Shown here one piece after another: positions 1-6,995 of a DNA stretch of 13,968 bases. Source of the DNA: JAWLDB01 sp041686915. GTDB taxonomy: Bacteria > Bacillota > UBA994 > UBA5500. The stretch is taken from positions 1 to 13,968 of the forward strand of contig JAWLDB010000054.1 of the NCBI GenBank assembly GCA_041686915.1, written 5' to 3'. The position numbers and the translations under genes were made by a program. Under the pieces are notes generated by a model. That model made no database searches. It saw only the letters and a list, made by a program, of their open reading frames with translations, and was not told the DNA's origin. Position 1 is the stretch's first letter. Each line of letters begins with the position of its first letter.

Positions 1-1120
1 CAAGATGTCCGCCTGTCTTGACCAGGACGGCCGCTTGTTTGAGGATAGTAAGCTGCAAGCGAGACAGTTCCTGCAAGTCCAGAGCTGTACGATGCAGCCG
101 TATGTCCGGCTTGCGTCTAATTACGCCAAGGCCTGAGCAAGGTGCGTCTACGAGCACCCGATCCCCTGGCGGCCAACCTTTATCAGTAAGAGCCGTCGCG
201 TCAGCATGCTTTGTCTCAACAATAGTGATACCAAGCCGATTCGCTGCTCGTTCGATCATCGGCAGCCGATGAGCGTGCACATCCAACGCAACGACCTGCC
301 CTTGATTTGCCATCATCTCAGCCAAGTGCAGTGCCTTACCCCCGGGTGCAGCACAAACATCATAGGCAAGCTCGCCGGGTTGCGGCGCCAGTACATGCCC
401 AACCAGTGTGGAAGCCGCTCCTTGCACTACACAGCGTCCTGCCTGCAAAGCCGAGACCTTCGGCAGAGCTACAGATGCCAAATGCATACTGTTGCGAACA
501 TACTGATTTGGTTCTGCTCCAAATCCTGCCTCTGTCAATTCGCTTAGCAGTTGCTCGCTGGATGTCTTCAGGGTGTTTACCCGCAGGTCAGTGCCTGGCG
601 GAGTATTGACTGCACCGCAAAATGCTTCCGTCGCTTCCAAGCCTAATCGTTGGAGCCATCGATCGGTCATCCACTGCGGGAAGCCGAACTTGATTGAGAG
701 GTCATAGGCAGGATTTGCAGTTTTGGGCCATGGCAGGTGTGCAGCCTCACGAGTAGCCCGCCTCAGGATGGCGTTGACAAGCTTGGCTGTACCTTGATGC
801 CCAAACTTGTGGGCCAGTTTCACACTTTCGCCCACTGCTGCATAGTCGGGCACCTGCAAATAAATGATCTGGTATAACCCTAGCCTAAGCAGGTTACGAA
901 TGGGCGCTGACAAGCTAGCAAGCGGCCGGGATACCCAAAGGCCGAGCAGATAATCGAGTGACAGCTGATAAGCAACCGCCCCATAAACTAACTGCTTGAT
1001 GAAGGCGGCGTCATGCTCTGCAGCACCTTGAAGCGCCTGGCGCAACTGCAAATTGCTGTACGCCCCCTGCTCGTCCACAGCGATTAATACTTTAAGTGCT
1101 TTCTCTCGCGCGTTTGCCAT
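1..1120 (-). CDS. rsmB: 16S rRNA (cytosine-967-C5)-methyltransferase RsmB, partial (3' end outside window)
   Basis: This gene encodes the enzyme that methylates C5 of a 16S rRNA cytosine using S-adenosylmethionine. About 373 codons are visible from an ATG at 1118-1120; the reading frame is open to base 1, so the C-terminus is missing. The N-terminal part resembles a NusB-like RNA-binding domain (starts MANAREKALKVLIAVDEQGA, with LVYGAVAYQLSLDYLL and RNLLRLGLYQIIYL further on). The methyltransferase domain shows the AdoMet loop CAAPGGK at residues 256-262 and motif IV DAPCSGLG at 325-332, with its conserved Cys at 328. The visible part stops at VKTGGHL, just before motif VI, so the expected nucleophilic cysteine is not seen. 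The start lies 3 nt after the stop of the upstream zinc peptidase. I see no Shine-Dalgarno sequence, so translation probably depends on coupling. The fmt-to-rsmB order is typical of Bacillota. Confidence 0.95.
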   Translation of the reverse strand, partial: MANAREKALKVLIAVDEQGAYSNLQLRQALQGAAEHDAAFIKQLVYGAVAYQLSLDYLLGLWVSRPLASLSAPIRNLLRLGLYQIIYLQVPDYAAVGESVKLAHKFGHQGTAKLVNAILRRATREAAHLPWPKTANPAYDLSIKFGFPQWMTDRWLQRLGLEATEAFCGAVNTPPGTDLRVNTLKTSSEQLLSELTEAGFGAEPNQYVRNSMHLASVALPKVSALQAGRCVVQGAASTLVGHVLAPQPGELAYDVCAAPGGKALHLAEMMANQGQVVALDVHAHRLPMIERAANRLGITIVETKHADATALTDKGWPPGDRVLVDAPCSGLGVIRRKPDIRLHRTALDLQELSRLQLTILKQAAVLVKTGGHL

Positions 1121-1123
1121 AAG

Positions 1124-1813
1124 CTAGCGGTTACGGGAACCGCGCAGCAACAGCAAGCGCAACAATTGGGCAATAGCCACCGCTGCAGCAGCTACATAGG
1201 TGAGTGCCGCTGCGTTCAACACTGAGCGAACAGGCCCAATCTCCACCTGGGTCAGGTATTGGCCTTCACCGAGCAAACTGACGGCGCGCGAACTTGCGTT
1301 GAACTCGACCGGCAAGGTAAAAATCTGAAATACGACTGCAGCTGTAAACAGTATGATGCCAATGTTTTGCAGCTGTACGGACCCAGCAATCAAACCAAAC
1401 AAGAACAGCGGCCATGCCAAATTCGACCCAAAGTGGGCGACTGGAACGATCGCATTGCGCCACGCCAAGGGTGCATATGCATCACGATGCTGCAGAGCAT
1501 GCCCCACTTCATGGGCAGCGATTCCTAGCGCTGCGAGCGATGTTCCATAATAATTTGCCTCAGACAGGCGAACTTTCCTTACCCGGGGATCATAATGGTC
1601 TGTCAGCCTGCCGTGGGTAGGCTCAACCTCGACGTCAGAAAGAGCTTGCCGCCTGAGTATATCCTTGGCCAGTTCTCCACCTGTTAGTCCACGACTGTTG
1701 CCTATGCGCGAAAAGCGCCCATAGGCAGTCGATACCTGGTTTTGTGCGTACAAAGCAAAGCCGAAGGCCAATAGTACCAACAGCATGCCTGGACCACCGC
1801 CCAACCAGAACAT
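1124..1813 (-). CDS. YugP-family membrane zinc metallopeptidase
   Basis: This is a membrane protein of about 229 residues of the YugP-like neutral zinc metallopeptidase family (Pfam Zn_peptidase_2). The zinc motif HEVGH sits near residues 101-105 within IAAHEVGHALQH. A conserved LPVEFNAS stretch near 168-175 probably gives the third zinc ligand (Glu). A hydrophobic N-terminal segment (about residues 8-24) and further hydrophobic stretches around 120-145, 150-170 and 200-222 suggest several membrane helices. The natural substrate is not known for most members. An AGGAGG at 1822-1827 lies 8 nt before the ATG at 1813; a GTG one codon upstream (1816) has 5-nt spacing and is an alternative start. 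The gene lies between fmt and rsmB, an arrangement common in Clostridia, which suggests co-transcription but not a shared role. The family call is firm; the exact function is open. Confidence 0.9.
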   Translation of the reverse strand: MFWLGGGPGMLLVLLAFGFALYAQNQVSTAYGRFSRIGNSRGLTGGELAKDILRRQALSDVEVEPTHGRLTDHYDPRVRKVRLSEANYYGTSLAALGIAAHEVGHALQHRDAYAPLAWRNAIVPVAHFGSNLAWPLFLFGLIAGSVQLQNIGIILFTAAVVFQIFTLPVEFNASSRAVSLLGEGQYLTQVEIGPVRSVLNAAALTYVAAAAVAIAQLLRLLLLRGSRNR

Positions 1814-1890
1814 CACATCTACCTCCTTACATAAGCAGGAACATATTCTTCATCTGCGTACCTAATAAGAGAACCAAGCTTCCCGCCTTA

Positions 1891-1896
1891 ATTATA
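1891..1896 (-). promoter_or_regulatory. Possible -10 box in the fmt to zinc peptidase gap
   Basis: The 117-120 nt gap between the fmt stop and the zinc peptidase start contains a perfect TATAAT on the minus strand, but no recognisable -35 box lies 16-18 nt upstream. No terminator is visible in the gap, so read-through from fmt is at least as likely. This is a weak suggestion of an internal promoter. Confidence 0.2.
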
Positions 1897-1933
1897 CGTA
1901 AGCCTGCATCGGAAGATACCGACGTCTGTCTCG

Positions 1934-2869
1934 CTAATCAGATAACTTGTCCCCTGCCTGCAAAGCGTAACCATTTGCATAAGCTGCGCCAGACATGCGT
2001 CGCTTGCTCTCGGGTTGCACTTCCAGCAGTAGAACTGCCCCAGACCCGGTTGCGATAATCGGGCCGGCCTCTGTCAGCTCGATTACCTGACCAGGAACAG
2101 CACTTCTAACCTGACATTCTGGCGCTAATCTTGTAGCCCAGATACGCACGGTTTTGCCATTATGACTGGTGTAAGCAACCGGCCAGGGATTAAGACCTCT
2201 GACGCGGTCATGAACCTGCTGTGCGGAAGCATGCCAGTCGATGAGGCCATCGGCCTTAATCAGGTTGCGTGCGTAGGAAGCCCCTTCTCTCGGCTGGGGC
2301 CGGGATGACAACTCCCCATTCTGCAACTGCTGCAATGTATCCGCCAAGAGGTCAGCGCCCAATGAAGCCAACCGGTCATGTAACCTCCCAGTAGTCTCAT
2401 CCGGATGGACTGGAATAGGCACCTGAAGCAGAATATCTCCGGTATCAAGGCCCCTGTCCATCTGCATGGTGGTCACACCTGTAATCTTCTCCCCATTAAC
2501 CACAGACCAGTGAATTGGCGCGCCCCCGCGATAGGCGGGGAGCAATGATGCATGGACATTTATGCACCCGTGGTAAGGCAGCGTCAGGACACTTTCCGGC
2601 AGAAGCTGCGCATAGGCAACCACTACAATCAGCTCTGGAGCAAGCTCCCGCAGTTTGCTGAGCGCCGCCGTTTCTCTGAGCCTTGCAGGCTGGAAGACCG
2701 GTAACCCGAGCTCCACCGCGGCAGTCTTCACCGGAGGCGGCACCAACGTCAACCCCCTGCCCTTTGGCCGATCAGGCTGTGTGAAAACACCGACTACTTC
2801 AGTCAACTCTGCCAAGCGTTGCAGGCAGGGGACTGCAAAATCAGGGGTGCCCATAAATACGGTCTTCAT
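1934..2869 (-). CDS. fmt: Methionyl-tRNA formyltransferase
   Basis: Fmt formylates Met-tRNAfMet with 10-formyl-THF, giving the initiator tRNA. The protein is 311 residues, normal for the family, and begins MKTVFMGTPDFAVPCLQ. The N-terminal hydrolase fold carries NVHASLLPAYRGGAPIHW, with catalytic Asn104 and His106, then GVTTMQMDRGLDTGDIL with Asp142. These match E. coli Asn106, His108 and Asp144. The C-terminal tRNA-binding domain follows from about residue 205 (NPWPVAYT near 223-230). The ATG overlaps the stop of def in an ATGA arrangement (4-nt overlap), so translation of the two is probably coupled. Def removes the formyl group that Fmt adds, which explains the conserved pairing. It is probably part of a priA-def-fmt transcript. 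Confidence 0.98.
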   Translation of the reverse strand: MKTVFMGTPDFAVPCLQRLAELTEVVGVFTQPDRPKGRGLTLVPPPVKTAAVELGLPVFQPARLRETAALSKLRELAPELIVVVAYAQLLPESVLTLPYHGCINVHASLLPAYRGGAPIHWSVVNGEKITGVTTMQMDRGLDTGDILLQVPIPVHPDETTGRLHDRLASLGADLLADTLQQLQNGELSSRPQPREGASYARNLIKADGLIDWHASAQQVHDRVRGLNPWPVAYTSHNGKTVRIWATRLAPECQVRSAVPGQVIELTEAGPIIATGSGAVLLLEVQPESKRRMSGAAYANGYALQAGDKLSD

Positions 2870-3351
2870 TTGCCGTCCATCTCCTCAATCTGTTCGTCGG
2901 GTGGCAGTATGCTTATGGCTTTGTCTGTGAACAAAATTCCATCCAGGTGGTCAATCTCATGCTGCAGCACCCTGGCCATCAGGCCTTCTGCTTCCAGCTC
3001 AAAGGAATCACCTGCGCGGGTCTGGGCAGATACCCGGACTGTGTGGGCCCGTGAAACATCGCCATACACGCCAGGCACGCTAAGGCACCCTTCAACGTCC
3101 ACTTCGCTCCCCTCGACATGAACAATCTGCGGGTTCACCAGTTCTATCAAACCGGAAACTCCGTCATCAACTACGACGATACGTTTGCTGATGCCAATTT
3201 GGGGGGCGGCTAGCCCGACTCCATTATAGTGATACATGCTTTCTGCCATGTCATCCAACAGGCAGCCTAATGTTTCACCGAAGCGCTTAACAGTCACCGA
3301 CTTTTTCCTTAGCACTTCGTCCCCATCTGTCCGTAAGAACCTTATAGCCAA
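2866..3351 (-). CDS. def: Peptide deformylase
   Basis: This enzyme removes the N-formyl group from nascent proteins in a metal-dependent reaction. The product has 161 residues and carries all three family motifs: GVGLAAPQ at 44-51, EGCLSVPG at 87-94 with metal ligand Cys89, and QHEIDHLDG at 130-138 with ligands His131 and His135 and catalytic Glu132. It is compact, lacks the insertion typical of the longer Gram-positive type 2 enzymes, and so looks like a type 1 form. The start is a TTG at 3349-3351; no nearby ATG would keep the N-terminus, and a strong AGGAGG lies 8 nt upstream. It starts 11 nt after priA and overlaps fmt by 4 nt. Confidence 0.97.
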   Translation of the reverse strand: MAIRFLRTDGDEVLRKKSVTVKRFGETLGCLLDDMAESMYHYNGVGLAAPQIGISKRIVVVDDGVSGLIELVNPQIVHVEGSEVDVEGCLSVPGVYGDVSRAHTVRVSAQTRAGDSFELEAEGLMARVLQHEIDHLDGILFTDKAISILPPDEQIEEMDGK

Positions 3352-3358
3352 AGTGATA

Positions 3359-3364
3359 CCTCCT
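3359..3364 (-). promoter_or_regulatory. Ribosome binding site of def, fused to the priA stop codon
   Basis: The AGGAGG shares its first bases with the priA stop (TAGGAGG reads TAG plus the binding site) and lies 8 nt before the TTG start of def. It fixes the def start and suggests that ribosomes ending priA help start def. Confidence 0.85.
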
Positions 3365-5555
3365 ACGCGTCAAACTCTAAAACAACACTAGTCTTGCGAT
3401 TTTCTCTATGATAGTGCTTCATGGCATCTGCCAACCCTTGACGAAGCGCAATACGCTGGCTTGACTTCAGGATAATCTGCCAACGGTAATAGTTCTTGAT
3501 TCTGGCAACGCCACACGGATTAGGACCGATTACTTCAGCCTGACCGGTGAGAGCCCGCTGCAACAGCCCCGTGAGGCGCGCTGCATCATCTATTAGCGTG
3601 TCCTCCCGTTCGTTCGTTAACAGGATTGTTATCATATAGCCGACAGGTGGATACGATCCTCTCTGCCTTAGCCCTAGTTCATGCCGGTAAAACCCAGTAT
3701 AGTCATGCTCGCGCGCATAAGAGATCACGTAGTGATCAGGGTTAAAGCTCTGTATTATTACTTCGCCTGGTCTGGTGCCTCGTCCTGCCCGTCCGGCCAC
3801 TTGTGTCAATAACTGAAAGGTTCGCTCAGCCGCTCGAAAATCCGGGATAAACAGTCCGATATCGGCGGAAACAACTCCCACCAGGGTGACTTTGGGGAAG
3901 TCCAAACCTTTGGCAATCATCTGCGTACCCACCAGGACGTTATAGGTTCCGTTGGCGAAATCCTGCAACATCTTGGCATGTGAATTGCGGTGAGTTGTGG
4001 TATCTGCGTCCATCCTGCCAATCCGTGCCGCAGGGAAGGACTCCTGTAACACCCGCTCCAACCTCTCCGTTCCCATGCCCTGTGACTTAAGCTTGTCACT
4101 GCCGCAATCAGGGCAGGACTCGAGCAAAGGTCGCGTATGTCCGCAATAATGGCAATGCAGGCGATTGTCGGAACGATGAAACGTTAGCGAAATGTCACAA
4201 TGCGGACAGAAGGCAACAAACCCGCAGTCCCGGCAGATTGTAAAACTCGCAAACCCACGCCGGTTGAGCAGAATAATCGCCTGTTCGTCTCGGTTCAAAC
4301 AGTCAGTCAAACCCTGATGGAGACGACGGCTAATCAGGCTGTAGTGGCCCGACCGGAACTCATTGCGCATGTCTACGAGGCGCACTGGAGGCATGGCCCT
4401 GCTCTCGATACGCCTGGTCAGCTCGATACGCTGACACCGGCCATGCTCGGAAGCAAAATAGGTTTCGAGCGATGGTGTCGCACTCCCCAAGAGGAGCAGA
4501 CACCCGCTGGTCTTCTGTCGTAGCTGCGCAACTACCCGAGTATGGTAACGGGGATTTTCCTCCTGCCGATAGCTGGGTTCGTGTTCTTCATCCAGGATTA
4601 TAATACCCAACTCCTGAAAGGGGGCGAATATGGCGCTCCTGGCGCCAATCACAATTCTGGCCTCGCCACTCTTGATCCGCTGCCATTCGTCATAGCGCTC
4701 ACCGGGGCTAAGGCCGCTATGCCAGACTGCTATCAGGTCACCAAACCTGGCACTGAACCGTTGGACCATCTGGGGTGTGAGCGCAATTTCGGGTACCAGC
4801 ATTAAACACTGGCGCGACAACCCCAGGGCCTCTTGAATAAGCTGCAAATAGACCTCTGTCTTGCCGCTGCCTGTGACTCCATGCAGCAAATAGGTTGCTC
4901 CACCTTCCTTTGATAGACCCTGCAGCAAATCGTACAGGGCAGAAGCCTGTTCTGCAGTGAGCGAAAACGGCCTGGTTTCATTGGTTATCAAACCGGTTAG
5001 CGGTGACCGCCTCTCTTCTACCTCGATAATTCGCACCAGCTGTTTGCGCTCAAGCTGTTTGACTGCGGAGTGTGATGGGAACTCCGATAACGGTAGTTCA
5101 CCGACTGCCAGCAACCTGCCCAAGGCTTCCCTCTGGCGCGCTGCCCGCGCGCCCAAACTCTCCGGAATGCTTTGCACTAGCGGCACTACAACCAGCCGCG
5201 TCTTCTTGCGCTGCCACTTGCTTGCGTCGAGAGTGAGTTTGAAAGGCACCATCTGTCTCAAGATTAACGCGAGCGGGCATAAATAGTAGTCAGCGAGCAG
5301 CCTGGCTAGCCTAAGCTGTTCGCCGGTCAACATCATTTCTCCATCGTAGAGTACGTCTATTACAGCCTTCATTTTCACATTTGGCGGCGCCTGCTCCGCA
5401 AAACCTACGATTAGACCGGCTAGATGCCTCGACCCAAACGGAATCCGTACCGCTTGGCCCGCCACTGCCTGTAGATGCACAGGTAGCAGATAATGGAAAA
5501 CATGATCAACGCCGTGTACGGCTACATCCACGTAAACTTCAACGATTCGCGACAC
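3363..5555 (-). CDS. priA: Primosomal protein N' (replication restart helicase PriA)
   Basis: PriA is a superfamily 2 3'-to-5' DNA helicase that recognises stalled forks and reloads the replicative helicase. The 730-residue protein begins with the 3'-end binding domain (VEVYVDVAVHGVDHVFHYLLP, then VRIPFGSR). A helicase lobe follows with Walker A GVTGSGKT at 226-233, DEEH at 322-325 and GSATPS at 357-362. A zinc-binding insert has eight cysteines in paired CxxC-type spacing (441, 444, 450, 453, 468, 471, 481, 484). Motifs GTQMIAKGLDFP (543-554) and QVAGRAGRG (585-593) complete the helicase. The start is GTG at 5555, because an in-frame TAG lies six codons upstream; AAGGGG at 5563-5568 is a moderate ribosome binding site. 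It is preceded by an array of hairpins and, further up, the rpoZ terminator, so it needs its own promoter or read-through. Confidence 0.97.
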   Translation of the reverse strand: MSRIVEVYVDVAVHGVDHVFHYLLPVHLQAVAGQAVRIPFGSRHLAGLIVGFAEQAPPNVKMKAVIDVLYDGEMMLTGEQLRLARLLADYYLCPLALILRQMVPFKLTLDASKWQRKKTRLVVVPLVQSIPESLGARAARQREALGRLLAVGELPLSEFPSHSAVKQLERKQLVRIIEVEERRSPLTGLITNETRPFSLTAEQASALYDLLQGLSKEGGATYLLHGVTGSGKTEVYLQLIQEALGLSRQCLMLVPEIALTPQMVQRFSARFGDLIAVWHSGLSPGERYDEWQRIKSGEARIVIGARSAIFAPFQELGIIILDEEHEPSYRQEENPRYHTRVVAQLRQKTSGCLLLLGSATPSLETYFASEHGRCQRIELTRRIESRAMPPVRLVDMRNEFRSGHYSLISRRLHQGLTDCLNRDEQAIILLNRRGFASFTICRDCGFVAFCPHCDISLTFHRSDNRLHCHYCGHTRPLLESCPDCGSDKLKSQGMGTERLERVLQESFPAARIGRMDADTTTHRNSHAKMLQDFANGTYNVLVGTQMIAKGLDFPKVTLVGVVSADIGLFIPDFRAAERTFQLLTQVAGRAGRGTRPGEVIIQSFNPDHYVISYAREHDYTGFYRHELGLRQRGSYPPVGYMITILLTNEREDTLIDDAARLTGLLQRALTGQAEVIGPNPCGVARIKNYYRWQIILKSSQRIALRQGLADAMKHYHRENRKTSVVLEFDA

Positions 5556-5590
5556 GGCTTGTCCCCTTCCCTACTCCTAAATCTTTGGAC

Positions 5591-5646
5591 GAAAGGTGTG
5601 TTGCTGTCTACTTGCACCGTCCTTAGACGGTCAGCAACAACCTTTC
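5591..5646. repeat. Hairpin copy 0 (diverged, nearest priA)
   Basis: On the plus strand the stems are GAAAGGT/ACCTTTC (outer), TGTTGCTG/CAGCAACA (middle) and ACCGTC/GACGGT with a CTTA loop (inner). Compared with the other two copies, one outer and two middle base pairs change on both sides so that pairing is kept. It ends 35 nt upstream of the priA GTG and about 22 nt upstream of the priA ribosome binding site, a position where it could affect priA translation. Confidence 0.75.
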
Positions 5647-5654
5647 TAATAAAA

Positions 5655-5743
5655 GGTACGCACTTTGCGCGGACAAAGTTCTTCGGAAGAAGTTATGCCG
5701 CTCTCTATTTGCACTGCCCTAAGTGCATAGCGGCAAACTTTCT
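5655..5743. repeat. Direct repeat unit A (spacer plus hairpin copy 1)
   Basis: This 89-nt unit is identical to unit B at 5750-5839 except that it lacks one A in the outer stem. It contains a spacer with an ACTTTG/CAAAGT stem, a small TTC-TTCG-GAA hairpin, and the large hairpin with TGCCGCT/AGCGGCA and TGCACT/AGTGCA stems. The missing A leaves an unpaired base in the outer stem. Confidence 0.85.
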
Positions 5744-5749
5744 AATACA

Positions 5750-5839
5750 GGTACGCACTTTGCGCGGACAAAGTTCTTCGGAAGAAAGTTATGCCGCTCT
5801 CTATTTGCACTGCCCTAAGTGCATAGCGGCAAACTTTCT
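5750..5839. repeat. Direct repeat unit B (spacer plus hairpin copy 2)
   Basis: This 90-nt near-identical copy of unit A lies 95 nt further on and abuts the rpoZ terminator. Its outer stem GAAAGTT/AACTTTC is perfect. The near identity of units A and B, against the diverged copy at 5591-5646, points to a recent tandem duplication of one unit. Confidence 0.85.
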
Positions 5840-5841
5840 TA

Positions 5842-5870
5842 AAAAAGCATGACGCTAGGTCATGCTTTTT
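5842..5870. terminator. Strong bidirectional intrinsic terminator after rpoZ
   Basis: A GCATGAC/GTCATGC stem (5847-5853 and 5859-5865) with a 5-nt loop is flanked by an A run on one side and a T run on the other, so it works in either direction. On the minus strand it lies 11 nt after the rpoZ stop and should end the yicC-remA-gmk-rpoZ transcript. On the plus strand it would end any transcript through the hairpin array. Confidence 0.88.
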
Positions 5871-5880
5871 GTTTCCTATT

Positions 5881-6087
5881 CTACTCTTCTTGCTTGATCG
5901 ACTCATAGCTGATGATACCTTGGTCGATCTCCTCAAGTGCGATGGTCACAGGCTTCTTTATCTTACCGTTAACGGGTTTTCTTTCGGTCTCCATGAGTTC
6001 GCGCGCCCGTTTGGCAGCTGCGACCACTAGGCTATATTTGCTGTCAACTTTGCTCATCAGTTCATCGATAGACGGATATATCAACAC
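5881..6087 (-). CDS. rpoZ: DNA-directed RNA polymerase subunit omega
   Basis: Omega is a small subunit that helps fold and assemble the beta' subunit of RNA polymerase. The 68-residue product has the usual MLIYPSIDELMSKVDSKYSL start and the family core VVAAAKRARELM (21-32), followed by a proline-containing KPVTIALEEIDQG stretch (45-57). The length is normal for Bacillota. The start is GTG at 6087, inside the last codons of gmk (7-nt overlap), with AGGAGG 10 nt upstream, so the two genes are probably translationally coupled. The position directly after gmk is conserved from B. subtilis. A strong terminator follows, so it is the last gene of its operon, whereas in B. subtilis coaBC would come next. 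Confidence 0.95.
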   Translation of the reverse strand: MLIYPSIDELMSKVDSKYSLVVAAAKRARELMETERKPVNGKIKKPVTIALEEIDQGIISYESIKQEE

Positions 6088-6710
6088 TCGTAATCTACCT
6101 CCTGTAGTGCCTTCCTTAACCAGTGAGCCTGCCTTCTCACCTTGGCCTTTTCAGCTCGTACAATCGAATGTATCTCTTGGACTGCCTGTTCGACCAGGCC
6201 TGGGCGATTGACCACGACGTAGTCATAGTCCACCACATGGGCCATCTCTTTGCGCGCTTCTTGCAGGCGCCTGACCAAGGCTGCTTCATCTTCCGTTCCC
6301 CGCTGCTTGATGCGCCTTTCCAGTTCAGTTGTTGAAGGAGGCCAGACAAAGACGGTCACGCATTCAGGGTAGGAAGCTTTAACCTGCAAAGCTCCTTGGA
6401 TATCAATCTCCAGTATGACGTCCTTGCCCTGCTCAAGCGACTGCAGTACTGTGCCTCTAGGCGTACCATAGAAGTTGCCGAACACTTCGGCCCACTCCAA
6501 AAGATCCCCTTGATCCCGCATGTTCAGAAACTGTTCTTTGGAGACAAAGTGGTAATTAATTCCGTCCTGCTCCCCGGGCCTGGGTTGCCGGGTGGTAACA
6601 GACACCGAATACTGCAGCTCCTCCGATTGTTTGAGCAGGTAGCTGCAGATAGTGCCCTTACCGACACCTGATGGACCGGAAACAACCAACAGAATACCAG
6701 TGGTTTGCAT
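6081..6710 (-). CDS. gmk: Guanylate kinase
   Basis: Gmk phosphorylates GMP to GDP with ATP. The start at 6710 gives 209 residues, the normal length; the open frame continues upstream to 6857, but those 49 codons overlap remA and resemble nothing in the family. GGAGG at 6718-6722 lies 7 nt before this ATG. The P-loop GPSGVGKGT is at 12-20, the GMP-binding stretch SVTTRQPRPGEQDGINYHFV at 37-56, and DLLEWAEVFGNFYGTPR follows at 69-85. ILEIDIQGALQVK is at 99-111 and the lid region with RGTED is at 137-141. It starts 16 nt after remA and overlaps rpoZ by 7 nt. The neighbouring gene order is the standard one. Confidence 0.97.
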   Translation of the reverse strand: MQTTGILLVVSGPSGVGKGTICSYLLKQSEELQYSVSVTTRQPRPGEQDGINYHFVSKEQFLNMRDQGDLLEWAEVFGNFYGTPRGTVLQSLEQGKDVILEIDIQGALQVKASYPECVTVFVWPPSTTELERRIKQRGTEDEAALVRRLQEARKEMAHVVDYDYVVVNRPGLVEQAVQEIHSIVRAEKAKVRRQAHWLRKALQEVDYEC

Positions 6711-6726
6711 TGACAATCCTCCAGCT

Positions 6727-6987
6727 CTAGACTTCGTCCGGGCCTTCCTTTGTTGCCAGCCTGTGCGCCACAGTCTCCGGCTGCACGGCTGAGAGGATGA
6801 TGTGATCACTGTCCGTAATGATGACAGCGCGCGTCCGGCGGCCATATGTGGCATCAATCAGCATGCCACGGTCACGGGCTTCCTGAATAATGCGCTTGAT
6901 TGGTGCCGACTCAGGGCTGACTATTGCCACCAAGCGATTGGCGGATACAATGTTGCCAAACCCGATGTTAATGAGCTTAATGTCCAA
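6727..6987 (-). CDS. remA: Extracellular matrix regulatory protein RemA (DUF370)
   Basis: RemA is a small DNA-binding protein that in B. subtilis activates biofilm matrix operons and osmoprotection genes. The 86-residue product opens LDIKLINIGFGNIVSANRLV (first residue read as Met) and continues with AIVSPESAPIKRIIQEARDRG, which is close to the family consensus. The chosen start is TTG at 6985-6987, because family members begin two codons before the IKLINIGFG motif and AGGAG at 6996-7000 lies 8 nt upstream. A GTG at 6996 would begin inside that binding site and is less likely. The gene sits 11 nt after yicC and 16 nt before gmk. Whether it controls biofilm in this organism cannot be told from the window. 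Confidence 0.95.
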   Translation of the reverse strand: MDIKLINIGFGNIVSANRLVAIVSPESAPIKRIIQEARDRGMLIDATYGRRTRAVIITDSDHIILSAVQPETVAHRLATKEGPDEV

Positions 6988-6995
6988 CCAGACCA

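Larger units (their letters stand above)
5591..5839. repeat. Array of three related hairpins between rpoZ and priA, no gene
   Basis: The gap of about 325 nt between rpoZ and priA contains three copies of a 54-56 nt hairpin (5591-5646, 5689-5742, 5784-5838). Similar spacers of about 42 nt separate them, each with its own small hairpins. Each large hairpin has an outer 7-bp stem (GAAAGTT/AACTTTC or GAAAGGT/ACCTTTC), a middle 7-8-bp stem, a one-sided internal loop with the shared plus-strand sequence TCTAYTTGCAC at its 3' side, and an inner 5-6-bp stem-loop. The minus strand would be the 5' leader of priA. The plus strand would be a separate RNA ending in the terminator at 5842-5870. I recognise no known riboswitch, T-box or CRISPR signature. 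It may be a structured leader, an independent RNA or a REP/MITE-like DNA repeat. Confidence 0.8.

Noticed and set aside
206..609. Plus-strand open frames over rsmB
   Set aside because: They are antisense to a clear methyltransferase with intact motifs and show no recognisable domains.
5591..5839. CRISPR array or T-box/known riboswitch
   Set aside because: The spacers are as conserved as the repeats and no cas genes lie nearby, so it is not CRISPR. I found no T-box antiterminator motif or other riboswitch core I know.
5493..5852. Plus-strand open frame across the hairpin array with repeated CPKC-containing segments
   Set aside because: Its first third is antisense to priA, it has no ribosome binding site, and its repeated peptide follows from the DNA repeats having nearly a multiple of three in length. 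The paired base changes support structure, not protein.
6711..6857. N-terminal extension of guanylate kinase by 49 codons
   Set aside because: It overlaps remA, has no family similarity, and a good binding site precedes the ATG at 6710.
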